DNA from: an uncultured Eubacteriales bacterium
GTDB lineage: Bacteria; Bacillota; Clostridia; Lachnospirales; Bianqueaceae
Direction of reading: 5' to 3'
Length of the DNA stretch: 11,647 bases
Assembly (NCBI GenBank): GCA_902493345.1
Contig: CABUPM010000069.1
Coordinates: 1-11,647 of the forward strand
Under the pieces are notes generated by a model. It saw nothing but the letters and a program-made list of their open reading frames with translations, had not been told where the DNA came from and searched no databases. This document shows, piece after piece, positions 1 to 7,280 of the stretch (position 1 is the stretch's first letter; each line of letters opens with the position of its first letter). The translations under genes were made by a program, and so were the position numbers.

Positions 1-698
1 GCGGCGATATCCTCACTCGTAATCTTGCTGATACCCTGCGTCGGCACATCCTCATAACTGATGTGGCGGCCGCAGATCATTGAAGCCAGGATCGCGATCT
101 TGCGCGATGCGTCATAGCCTTCCACATCCGCTTCCGGTTTGCGCTCCGCATATCCCTTTGCCTGCGCGTCCGCCAACGCCTCCTGGAAACTTGCGCCCGC
201 ATTCTCCATAAGTTCCAGAATATAGTTGGTCGTTCCGTTCAGAATACCTGTGATCCGATAGATCTCTTCCTGAATCATCGCCGTATTGATCGTCCGCAGG
301 ATGGGAATTCCGCCCGCTACGCTTGCCTCGAACAAAAAGCTGACCTGATGAGCCCTCGCGATCTCTCCCAGTTCCGCTCCCCTGGCCTCCACCAGCTCTT
401 TGTTAGAGGTAACCACATGCTTTCCGGCCGCGAGTGCCTGACTGACAAACTCGTATGCCGGATGGATGCCGCCCATCACCTCTGCTACAACCTCGATCTC
501 CGGGTTGCTGACGATCGCCGAAAAATCATGTACGATCTTTTTCTGAATCGGATCCCCTGGGAAGTCCCGCAGATCCAACACCGCAGCAACCTCGACTTCA
601 TCGCCCAGTTTCCGAGCCACCTCTTTGCGGCTGTTTTCCAGAACGGCCGCCACGCCCGAACCTACTGTACCGTAACCTAATATCGCAATTTTTCTCAT
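1..698 (-). CDS. hom: Homoserine dehydrogenase, N-terminal part (cut by window edge)
   Basis: Homoserine dehydrogenase reduces aspartate semialdehyde to homoserine with NAD(P)H in the cytoplasm, the branch point towards threonine and methionine. I translated 232 complete codons from the ATG at 698. The N-terminal Rossmann fold shows MRKIAILGYGTVGSG (GxGxxG at residues 8-13), followed by TSNKELV (residues 98-103). The catalytic domain starts with LNGTTNYIL (153-161) and continues with EADVEGYDASRK (189-200), whose acidic residues and Lys200 match the known catalytic region. Family members are about 400-430 residues, so the C-terminal part, including any ACT domain, lies beyond the window. The ATG starts one base after the stop of the HTH-ACT gene, so the two genes are co-transcribed and probably translationally coupled; no strong ribosome site of its own is seen. 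Confidence 0.93.
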   Translation of the reverse strand, partial: MRKIAILGYGTVGSGVAAVLENSRKEVARKLGDEVEVAAVLDLRDFPGDPIQKKIVHDFSAIVSNPEIEVVAEVMGGIHPAYEFVSQALAAGKHVVTSNKELVEARGAELGEIARAHQVSFLFEASVAGGIPILRTINTAMIQEEIYRITGILNGTTNYILELMENAGASFQEALADAQAKGYAERKPEADVEGYDASRKIAILASMICGRHISYEDVPTQGISKITSEDIA

Positions 699-699
699 A

Positions 700-1137
700 T
701 CAATCCCGCGCCAACAATCTGACTGACGCTACTCCTTTCACCATCCGGATTGCCTCCAGCAATTTCTCAATATGCGTATCCTCTGTTCCACATTGCGCGT
801 TGATAGAAATCTCCGCCAATCCTCCCGTGGGAACTGATTGATAGATCGTCTGGATATTCATCCTGGCCTCCGAGATCGTCTCCAGTACTTCCGACAATAC
901 CCCCGGCTGATCCTTTAACACACAAGAGATTGTAACTGAACGACTGTGCAGGCCCTCCGCCAATGGCTCTATATCGTCTTTGTACTTATAAAATGAGCTG
1001 CGGCTGATTCCCAGCTTCTCCGTCACTTCCTGTACGGTCTTGGCTTCTCCGGAGCTGAGCATCTTCTTGGCCTCGACTACTTTGATCAGAACCTCCGGCA
1101 ATGCACTGCCCTTGACCAGATAATATTCTGTATTCAA
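700..1137 (-). CDS. HTH-ACT domain protein, UPF0735/PheB family
   Basis: This small cytoplasmic protein of 145 residues has an N-terminal helix-turn-helix-like segment (about residues 33-57, ending GISRSSFYKYKDDI). A C-terminal ACT domain (about 68-145) contains VLKDQPGVLSEVL and MNIQTIYQ, typical of amino-acid-binding ACT folds. Length and layout match the UPF0735 group, named PheB in Bacillus, which is often found beside hom. Its biochemical role is not settled; an amino-acid-sensing regulatory function is inferred from the domains. The start is TTG (1137-1135). It is supported by a very good AGGAGG seven bases upstream and by the usual family length. A consensus promoter lies at 1196-1224. 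It is the first gene of the unit, with hom following after one base. Confidence 0.88.
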   Translation of the reverse strand: MNTEYYLVKGSALPEVLIKVVEAKKMLSSGEAKTVQEVTEKLGISRSSFYKYKDDIEPLAEGLHSRSVTISCVLKDQPGVLSEVLETISEARMNIQTIYQSVPTGGLAEISINAQCGTEDTHIEKLLEAIRMVKGVASVRLLARD

Positions 1138-1164
1138 TGCGTGCCCTCCTCTTCGTAGTGTCCG

Positions 1165-1177
1165 TGTGTATTACACA
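1165..1177. promoter_or_regulatory. 13-nt palindrome in the leader of the ACT-hom unit
   Basis: TGTGTATTACACA is a perfect inverted repeat (six-base arms around one base). It sits about 12 to 24 bases downstream of the transcription start predicted from the promoter at 1196-1224. That is a usual place for a repressor operator. No regulator is identified and a chance match is possible. Confidence 0.3.
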
Positions 1178-1195
1178 TTCGTTCGTACATATTGG

Positions 1196-1224
1196 ATTTT
1201 ACCATATTTCCTTTCGACTGTCAA
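1196..1224 (-). promoter_or_regulatory. Sigma-A promoter of the ACT-hom unit
   Basis: Reading the minus strand, TTGACA (1224-1219) is a perfect -35 box and TAAAAT (1201-1196) is a near-consensus -10 box, separated by exactly 17 bases. Transcription should start near 1189 and give a leader of about 50 nt before the TTG start. The -35 box begins only two bases past the U-tract of the preceding terminator. Confidence 0.85.
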
Positions 1225-1226
1225 CC

Positions 1227-1272
1227 AAAAAAAGACGGGCAGTTTGATAGAAGTTGCTTCTATCAAATGCCC
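1227..1272 (-). terminator. Intrinsic terminator of the ABC/GldG/DUF4340 cassette
   Basis: On the minus strand, GGGCA plus TTTGATAGAAG pairs with CTTCTATCAAA plus TGCCC around a three-base loop, with one bulged base at 1242. The 16-bp stem is followed by GTC and seven T residues (1233-1227). It lies 28 bases after the DUF4340 stop codon and closes that operon. Confidence 0.9.
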
Positions 1273-1300
1273 ATCCTTCCATGATTTTTGACGAAATGAT

Positions 1301-2845
1301 TTATTCCTGCGCGAGCTCTTCAAAGCCCTTCCACATGGTATCAAACTGCTGCGCGTTGCAGGCCATCCAGGATTCGCCCCACTGAGTGACGTAATAGAAC
1401 TCATTCAAACGATAGAACTCTACTTTCTCCGTCTCTCCATTGGTATAATGATAAGTAATCGTAACCTTATCATTCTTATCATACTGCAGTTCCTCTCCCG
1501 GCTCAATCTCATAGTCCATCATAATTCCGATGACATTCTGGTACTGTGTCTTAAAGGCCTTTTCTTCCTTCAGCACACCGTTGAGATAATATACCGCCAG
1601 ACGCTCCGCGGAGGACTCGTCCGTAGAAGACACTTCCGATTCATCCTGACGGAGAATCGAGCACTCATAGGTCTGTCCGTTTCCGGTTACAGAATAAGAA
1701 TCCATCTTCTGAATGTCATACAGGAATATGATCTTCTGAATGTAATCGAACGGCTCAAAGTCAAAGCAATCCAAAGAGCTTTCCTTGACCGTATAAACGT
1801 CATTGGAGCCTCCCTGACGGAAATAGATCAGGCCGTCGCCCGCGGAGATACCGAAGTAATAATCCGCTGTATGATACTCATACTTGACCGTATCACTGCC
1901 GGAATTCTCAGATGAAGTATCCTGAACCCTTGTCGTAACTTTGACATGATGCTCGAAACTGGTATCTCCCAGGCCATACTTGTCCAGATCCGCGGCATCC
2001 GCCTCTACCAGCTTCTCTATGGATACAGACTCATAAGATCCGAAATAATCGGAAAGGTTGCCAGTCACAACGGTCCATGGCCAGTCGCCATAAGGACTCA
2101 GCATCTTGTACGGAGAGGTGTCGTAGATCTCATCATGTGTCTCTCCATCCTCCCAGATTCGTATCTCAATCGGACGGCCGTCCTTCTCCTCCAGCAGGAG
2201 GTATGTCAGTTCCTCTTCAACATTGATCTGTTCAATCGTAATACTGCGCAGGTTGGTCAGATCATATGCCGCATAGGTAGCGACACTCTTGTATACGGTA
2301 TAAACACCGTCGTGATCGGACAGCACCGCATATCGATAGCTGCCGTCCGGTGTGGTATCGCCGACCTTAACGGTTACGGAAGTCCCGTCCGTATAATGAA
2401 CGGTCATCTCCGCATACGGCTTGGACAGTCCATAGTTGGCCAGCTGCACCTCTGCCTTATTCTCAGCCACAGTGCTTACCTGCATCAGCGCCGAACCAAC
2501 GGAAGACAGACTGTTAATCACGGAAGACGTCAGCTCCCAGTCTTCATGATCCTTCAGATACCAGCTCTGCTCGGTCTTCTCATTACCGCTGGAATCCTGC
2601 GACTGCGTCAGCTTGGATACCAACGTATATTCCGCGCCTTCATTCTTCACATCGATCGAGGCAATCTCCGTCTTGTCCCTCTGCAGCAGATACTCACTGT
2701 TTGTACTGATCGTAGAAGAGGACTCTTCAGAAGAGTCTCCCCCCGGCATTACGCCGTTCTTCTGCAATACTGCGATCACAAGCCACGCCGCGATCAACAG
2801 TACCAGGACACCGGCAAAGACTGCCAGCTTCTTGCCTTTACTCAT
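1301..2845 (-). CDS. DUF4340 domain protein, membrane anchored
   Basis: A protein of 514 residues with a short basic N-terminus (MSKGKKLAVF), then one membrane segment (about residues 6-27), then a long, acidic, Ser/Thr-rich extracytoplasmic part. VKVGDTTPDGSYRYAVLS and the nearby VYTVYKS segment (about 158-187) match the repeated DUF4340 pattern. The DUF4340 family is known from gene neighbourhoods of the gliding-type GldFG ABC systems; no enzymatic activity is assigned. It is the last gene of the four-gene cassette, overlaps the GldG-like gene by 4 bp (ATGA, 2842-2845), and is followed by a strong terminator. Topology and neighbours suggest an outside-facing accessory subunit of the transporter. 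The family call is firm; the role is inference. Confidence 0.85.
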   Translation of the reverse strand: MSKGKKLAVFAGVLVLLIAAWLVIAVLQKNGVMPGGDSSEESSSTISTNSEYLLQRDKTEIASIDVKNEGAEYTLVSKLTQSQDSSGNEKTEQSWYLKDHEDWELTSSVINSLSSVGSALMQVSTVAENKAEVQLANYGLSKPYAEMTVHYTDGTSVTVKVGDTTPDGSYRYAVLSDHDGVYTVYKSVATYAAYDLTNLRSITIEQINVEEELTYLLLEEKDGRPIEIRIWEDGETHDEIYDTSPYKMLSPYGDWPWTVVTGNLSDYFGSYESVSIEKLVEADAADLDKYGLGDTSFEHHVKVTTRVQDTSSENSGSDTVKYEYHTADYYFGISAGDGLIYFRQGGSNDVYTVKESSLDCFDFEPFDYIQKIIFLYDIQKMDSYSVTGNGQTYECSILRQDESEVSSTDESSAERLAVYYLNGVLKEEKAFKTQYQNVIGIMMDYEIEPGEELQYDKNDKVTITYHYTNGETEKVEFYRLNEFYYVTQWGESWMACNAQQFDTMWKGFEELAQE

Positions 2846-4299
2846 AGATGCTTCCTCCGTGACCAGACAACCAGTCCGGCTACTACCAGTGCCAGCGGTA
2901 TCGCCACTACAAATACGATGCTCCAGCCTACCATATTGGCCTCGGTAATGGTCAGCGTATCGGTCGTATACTCCTTCGCGCTGATATACAGAGTATCTAC
3001 CTCTGTCTGCAGATAATTAAGAGTATTGTACAGCAGGTCATAGTTAGCACCCGTCATATAGTTCTGAGAATCAAACATCAAGGAACTGCCCAGTACCGCG
3101 ATTCGGGTATTCTTTACCTCACTGCCGGCAGAGAGTGATTCCTCTACCATCAATCCGACATAGAAGGGGCCCTTGACGTCGCCTTCTTCATAGTCCATCA
3201 CGGTGCTGTTCTTGTCCTTCTTGACAATCGCGTCGTCAGAAGTTGTAAGGATCGGCGTAATCTGCGTCGCGCGGTTCCGGTCCTCTTCCACCTTCAGAGC
3301 GATCGGCATCGGCACCAGCACCTGCTTCTGCGCTACATTCTCTGTCACATCATGGTCGCCTAGATCCGGCATCAGGAAGTTTACATATCCATAATAATAA
3401 TTCGCGTTGGTATCGATCAGAGATCCCTGTTCTACGCTGACGCCGTATCGGGCCAGGAGCGTATCAAAATTAGTCATGTTTTCCGGATAGTTCACGCTGA
3501 GGTTCAGCAGCAGCCGTCCGCCGTCATCCAGGTAAGCCTGCAGCGTCTCATACTCCTGCTTACTCAGGTCCTGCATCGGGTTGTTGATCATGACAACCGT
3601 ATAATTATTGGCCGTCAGCTCTTCATCCGGCATCAGCAGATTCAGATCCTTAATCTGGAAATTAGCCTTACCAAGAAGGGTCGCGATACTGCTGTCCAGC
3701 GCTGTCTCGCCATGTCCCGTCAAGGTATAGAGAATCGGCGTATTCTCACTAATTACATACTGAATCGCAGAGGTCAGAGCTTCCTCTGCCTTAAATGCCG
3801 TCACCTCATATTCATACTGACCTTTGGACTGATTCAGCGTTTTCTTATACTGATACAGATCACTTTCACTGACGATCTTATACTTGCCAGTCCGGTCATT
3901 GACCACAATCAGGCTGTTGCTTGCGATGGTCTCATTGTCCTGACGGTACGGCTGCGTAAATTCCGGATTGGTATACGGATCTACCTGCTGATAGGATACC
4001 TTACCGCAGTTCTTGATATAATCCTCGATCAGCGATACCGCGGAGTCATTCTCCTTGCCAGTCACATACAGTCCATAGATCGTTACATCATCCTCTACGT
4101 TTTCCAGAATCAGCTTGGTCTTGGAACCGATCGTATAGAGCTGTTCCGGCGTCAGATCGACCGTAATCTTCAGCTGCTGGAACAGAAGATTCACAACAAT
4201 CAGAGCAATCAGGGCAAAAATAACCACAATCGTCATGTAGCCGCCGTACTTCAGATTTTTATTCTTTTTGGCGGTATTCTTAAAACTGAATTTTCCCAT
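2842..4299 (-). CDS. GldG-like ABC transporter auxiliary protein
   Basis: This 485-residue protein has one membrane segment near the N-terminus (about 21-41) and a second at the C-terminus (about 454-476, followed by SRRKHL). A large domain between them should face outside. The segment just after the first helix, DLTPEQLYTIGSKTKLIL, is typical of the GldG/ABC_transp_aux family. LYTLTGHGE (about 191-199) and the YLDDGGRLLLNL stretch are further family hallmarks of its ThuA/GATase-like fold. GldG works with the permease GldF and the ATPase GldA in gliding Bacteroidetes; in Clostridia the exported substrate is unknown. The ATG at 4299 has GGAGGAG about eight bases upstream, inside the 18-base gap after the permease gene. 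It overlaps the following DUF4340 gene by 4 bp. Confidence 0.87.
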   Translation of the reverse strand: MGKFSFKNTAKKNKNLKYGGYMTIVVIFALIALIVVNLLFQQLKITVDLTPEQLYTIGSKTKLILENVEDDVTIYGLYVTGKENDSAVSLIEDYIKNCGKVSYQQVDPYTNPEFTQPYRQDNETIASNSLIVVNDRTGKYKIVSESDLYQYKKTLNQSKGQYEYEVTAFKAEEALTSAIQYVISENTPILYTLTGHGETALDSSIATLLGKANFQIKDLNLLMPDEELTANNYTVVMINNPMQDLSKQEYETLQAYLDDGGRLLLNLSVNYPENMTNFDTLLARYGVSVEQGSLIDTNANYYYGYVNFLMPDLGDHDVTENVAQKQVLVPMPIALKVEEDRNRATQITPILTTSDDAIVKKDKNSTVMDYEEGDVKGPFYVGLMVEESLSAGSEVKNTRIAVLGSSLMFDSQNYMTGANYDLLYNTLNYLQTEVDTLYISAKEYTTDTLTITEANMVGWSIVFVVAIPLALVVAGLVVWSRRKHL

Positions 4300-4317
4300 G
4301 TGTCTGCTCCTCCTTCC

Positions 4318-5184
4318 TTAGTTCCATCTTCTCTTCTCAATCACCTGAACCGTCAAGAAGACAACGAATACAGTGAAGGACAGATAGAAGACGACATTAG
4401 AGAAATCAAATACGCCTGTATAGAAATCGGTGTAACGTGTTACCAGAGATGTCCAATCCGCTACATTGACCAGCAGATTGTCGTACAGGCTGGGGACAAA
4501 GAAGAACAGCAACACTGCCACGGCAACGCATACCACAGCTATGATACCTGTAACATAGATATCCTTGATCGCGCGATAGATCAAGAACGCTACGATCAGA
4601 AGCGCTACAATCACGACTCCCAGCGCGAAAATCCGGGTAGAGGGCAGCATGCTGGCCACACCATCCAGGAGGAAGATCAGCATGAACACGCCGATGCTCG
4701 CGATTGCCGCCACCAGCTGGTTCTCCGTCATGGAGGAGATCAGCATACCGATCGCGGTAAAGGCGCATCCGTACAGCCAGAATCCGATATAGCCCCCGAC
4801 CACCTTCTGAATCGGCACGGAACCGCCCAGAGCCGACAGTACGATGGGCTGGAACATAGTGATCGCCAGCGCCAGAGTGAACAGCGTCATCGCCGCCAGA
4901 TATTTTCCCAGCACGATCTTCCACACCTTAACCGGCGCGGTAAACAGCAATTGATCCGTACGGTTCTTCATCTCTTCCGAGAACATCCGCATCGTCAGAA
5001 GCGGCAGCGCAAACAGAATCAGCAGAGTTACCGCATTCAGTACATAGCTATAGTCTGAAGACTGATAGATCAGTCCGTACAGCATAAAATAGATTCCGAA
5101 CAGCACCAGCATGAATGCCATAAAGACATATCCCAGAGGCGTTGTAAAATAACTGCGCAATTCCTTTAAATATACGGCCTTCAT
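4318..5184 (-). CDS. ABC-2 type permease, GldF-like
   Basis: An integral membrane protein of 288 residues with about six to seven hydrophobic segments. It starts MKAVYLKELRSYFTTPLGYV, the usual amphipathic N-terminus of ABC-2 permeases. EEMKNRTDQLLFTAPVKVWK (about residues 70-89) is the conserved cytoplasmic loop that contacts the ATPase in this family. It should form the membrane channel of the transporter, paired with the ATPase encoded just upstream; the two genes overlap by 4 bp (ATGA, 5181-5184). The GldG-like and DUF4340 genes follow, which places it in the GldF group rather than among drug or Na+ exporters. No substrate can be read from the sequence. Confidence 0.88.
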   Translation of the reverse strand: MKAVYLKELRSYFTTPLGYVFMAFMLVLFGIYFMLYGLIYQSSDYSYVLNAVTLLILFALPLLTMRMFSEEMKNRTDQLLFTAPVKVWKIVLGKYLAAMTLFTLALAITMFQPIVLSALGGSVPIQKVVGGYIGFWLYGCAFTAIGMLISSMTENQLVAAIASIGVFMLIFLLDGVASMLPSTRIFALGVVIVALLIVAFLIYRAIKDIYVTGIIAVVCVAVAVLLFFFVPSLYDNLLVNVADWTSLVTRYTDFYTGVFDFSNVVFYLSFTVFVVFLTVQVIEKRRWN

Positions 5185-6131
5185 CCTCTTCTCGCCTCTC
5201 TTTCTCCGGTAATCTGCAGGAAGATGTCCTCCAGATTGACCTCTGCTGTCTTCATCAGCAGAATCGGATAATGATTGCTGCTGCAGAACTCAAAGATCGC
5301 TTCTCTGGCATCTGCCTCGTCGGCCATCTCTACGTTGACATCTACAGCACCCTCTTCACGGATACGAACGATCTCCGCGTAAGCCACGCCCGGAATCTGC
5401 GCAATTCCGTTCAGCACGTCATTCTTGGGGCCCTTGATACGCATCTCAAGCTTATTGCTCTTGATGGCAGACTTCGCCAGGTTGTCCGGCGTATCCGTCG
5501 CCACAATACGTCCCTTATTGATGATGATGACACGGTCGCAGACTGCCTGCACCTCCGCCAGAATATGAGAGCTGATAATCAATGTATGCTCTTCGCTCAG
5601 ATTCTTGATCAGATCCCGGACCTCCGTGATCTGCTTGGGATCCAGGCCTACGGTCGGCTCATCCAAGATCAGCACTTCCGGATTACCTACCAGCGCCTGC
5701 GCAATACCCACACGCTGCTTATATCCCTTGGACAGGTTCCGGATCAGACGCTTGCGGACATCACTGATTCTGGCCTGTTTGGTCACTCTGGCCAGCGTCT
5801 CTTCCTTTTGCTTGGCGGGAACGCCCTTCAGGTCACAGACAAAACTCAGGTACTCATTCACCGTCATATCCGTGTACAGCGGCGGAAGCTCCGGCAGATA
5901 GCCAATCTTCTGCTTGGCCTTCTCCGGCTGCTCCAGTACGCTCACGCCGTCTACCAGAACATCTCCCTCTGTGGATGAGAGATATCCGGTAATAATGTTC
6001 ATCGTCGTAGACTTACCTGCGCCGTTCGGCCCCAGGAAACCTACAACCTCGCCTTTTTGTATGGTAAAAGATACGTTATCCAACGCCAGATGGTTGCCGT
6101 ATCGCTTTACCAGATTTTTTACTTCTATCAA
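5181..6131 (-). CDS. ABC transporter ATP-binding protein, GldA-like
   Basis: A cytoplasmic ATPase of 316 residues that powers the neighbouring permease. All nucleotide-binding motifs are present: Walker A GPNGAGKST (34-42), GYLPELPPLY around the Q-loop position (77-86), signature LSKGYKQR (133-140), Walker B VLILDEPT (153-160, catalytic Glu158) and H-loop His189. About 90 further residues form the C-terminal domain common in ABC-2 exporters. GYLPE-PPLY, with Glu in place of the usual Gln, is typical of the GldA/YxlF-type branch. The start is TTG (6131-6129), chosen because AGGAGG lies eight bases upstream and MIEVKNLVKRYG matches the usual family N-terminus; a nearby ATG is out of frame and stops at once. 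It is the first gene of the cassette. Confidence 0.92.
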   Translation of the reverse strand: MIEVKNLVKRYGNHLALDNVSFTIQKGEVVGFLGPNGAGKSTTMNIITGYLSSTEGDVLVDGVSVLEQPEKAKQKIGYLPELPPLYTDMTVNEYLSFVCDLKGVPAKQKEETLARVTKQARISDVRKRLIRNLSKGYKQRVGIAQALVGNPEVLILDEPTVGLDPKQITEVRDLIKNLSEEHTLIISSHILAEVQAVCDRVIIINKGRIVATDTPDNLAKSAIKSNKLEMRIKGPKNDVLNGIAQIPGVAYAEIVRIREEGAVDVNVEMADEADAREAIFEFCSSNHYPILLMKTAEVNLEDIFLQITGEREARRG

Positions 6132-6163
6132 GGCATTCTCCTCCTGATCTACAGTTTTGTTAA

Positions 6164-6169
6164 ATTGTA
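6164..6169 (-). promoter_or_regulatory. Possible -10 box of the ABC cassette
   Basis: The AT-rich 88-base gap before the ATPase gene holds TACAAT on the minus strand, a good -10 box. The hexamer 17 bases upstream is ATAACC, a poor -35 box, so the promoter is weak, needs an activator, or is misidentified. No good terminator is seen after the dehydrogenase gene, so read-through from that gene is also possible. Confidence 0.3.
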
Positions 6170-6219
6170 TCGAAAAAACATGAATAGGTTATGAACAAGG
6201 TGTAAAAAGATGTGCCTTT

Positions 6220-7161
6220 TTAATCCACCCGGTTCTGCGGCTGGCCCTCTCCCCATTTTTTCACATTCTCATAGGCAATCCTTGCCCTCTTGACGAGCGC
6301 TTCCACCGTAGCGAACGCCACATGCGGAGTCAACAGCGTATGGGGCGCGTGATACAGCACATGATCAGCAATCGGCGGCTCCGTCTCAAAGACATCCACA
6401 CCGCAGCCGGCAATCTCTCCCTGCTCCAGCGCCGCAACCAGCGCCGTGCTGTCCACTACCGGTCCTCTAGCCGTGTTGATCAGAATCGCCGTATTCTTCA
6501 TCTTATGCAGCTGCTCCTGACCGATCAGGCCACGGGTACTGTCACTCAGCGGCACATGTAAAGATACGATATCGCACTCTTCCAGAAGTGTATCCAAGTC
6601 AGCCCATACGACACCCGGTATCTCCTTCCGCGTACGGCTGTAGGCATAGACTTCGCATCCAAATGCCTGCGCGATCCTTATGACGCGCTGTCCGATGGCT
6701 CCGGCTCCTATGACGCCGAACTTCTTACCCTCCAGCTCCGGGCCTATGAGTCCCGCTTTGGTGCCGCCCTGCCGTATTCTGCGGTCGCACTCTCCAATGT
6801 TCCGGTACAGGCTGAGAATCAGTCCGAAAGTCAAATCCGCTACAGCAGCCGTAGAATAGCCCGCGCAATTGCAGACCACAACGCCTTTCTCCCGGCACGC
6901 GTCCATCGCCACATGATCATAACCGGTAAAAGCGACGGACAAGAGCTTCAGCTTCTCAAACCCACGAATCGCTTCCGCAGGCAGCGGCTGATTGGCCACA
7001 ATGATCACATCCGCATCCTTGCCGCGCTCGATCAGCTCCTGCGTGCTCCCGGCCCGATTATCATAATAAACGACTTCTGCCCCCTGCGGCAGGAGCTCCG
7101 AAGCCAATGTATTCAAGACCTCTTGCTTTACGCCCAGAGGATCGATGACAACAATCTTCAT
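6220..7161 (-). CDS. D-isomer-specific 2-hydroxyacid dehydrogenase
   Basis: A cytoplasmic NAD(P)-dependent oxidoreductase of 313 residues that interconverts a 2-keto acid and the D-2-hydroxy acid. The Rossmann motif is GAGAIG (152-157). Catalytic residues are Arg232 (INTARGPVVD), a Glu in DVFETEPP (256-263) and His280 (TPHVAF). The second strand of the nucleotide fold ends YAYSRTRK (173-179) with no Asp at the usual NAD-selecting position, as in some glyoxylate/hydroxypyruvate reductases, so cofactor choice is uncertain. Candidates include glyoxylate/hydroxypyruvate reductase, D-lactate dehydrogenase-like or phosphoglycerate dehydrogenase-like enzymes; the sequence does not decide, and the short length excludes a C-terminal ACT-type PGDH. 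The ATG has GGGAGG seven bases upstream. It has its own promoter and appears to be a single-gene unit. Confidence 0.9.
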   Translation of the reverse strand: MKIVVIDPLGVKQEVLNTLASELLPQGAEVVYYDNRAGSTQELIERGKDADVIIVANQPLPAEAIRGFEKLKLLSVAFTGYDHVAMDACREKGVVVCNCAGYSTAAVADLTFGLILSLYRNIGECDRRIRQGGTKAGLIGPELEGKKFGVIGAGAIGQRVIRIAQAFGCEVYAYSRTRKEIPGVVWADLDTLLEECDIVSLHVPLSDSTRGLIGQEQLHKMKNTAILINTARGPVVDSTALVAALEQGEIAGCGVDVFETEPPIADHVLYHAPHTLLTPHVAFATVEALVKRARIAYENVKKWGEGQPQNRVD

Positions 7162-7203
7162 ATTGCTTCCTCCCTTGATCCATATTCAGCTTCTCACCTG
7201 TCT

Positions 7204-7232
7204 AATGTACACCGTTTTCCCTAAAATGTCAA
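7204..7232 (-). promoter_or_regulatory. Sigma-A promoter of the hydroxyacid dehydrogenase gene
   Basis: On the minus strand, a perfect TTGACA (7232-7227) is followed 17 bases later by TACATT (7209-7204). The predicted start lies near 7197, about 35 bases before the ATG at 7161. It sits directly behind the hydA terminator, so the dehydrogenase is expressed independently of the hydrogenase. Confidence 0.82.
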
Positions 7233-7239
7233 TATATAT

Positions 7240-7272
7240 AAAAGAACACAGGGCCTGCCGCGGCAGGCCCTG
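7240..7272 (-). terminator. Intrinsic terminator of the hydCBA operon
   Basis: A perfect 24-nt palindrome spans 7249-7272, each arm being CAGGGCCTGCCG or its complement. On the minus strand it is followed by TGTTCTTTT. It lies eight bases after the hydA stop codon. The other flank reads ATATTTTTT on the plus strand, so it could also stop opposing transcription. Confidence 0.88.
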
Positions 7273-7280
7273 CATATTTT

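Noticed and set aside
1171..1404. Minus-strand 77-codon frame spanning the cassette terminator
   Set aside because: It overlaps the end of the DUF4340 gene in another frame and runs through a strong terminator and a promoter; it has no family features.
3712..5058. Long plus-strand open frame of 448 codons antisense to the GldG-like and permease genes
   Set aside because: Its product has low-complexity, Arg/Gln/His-rich composition, no recognisable domain and no ribosome site, and the opposite strand holds two clearly conserved genes. It is a shadow frame.
6201..6222. AAAAAG...CTTTTT hairpin after the dehydrogenase stop codon as a terminator
   Set aside because: The stem is only six to seven mostly A-T pairs and the T residues are used within the stem itself, so it is too weak to call.
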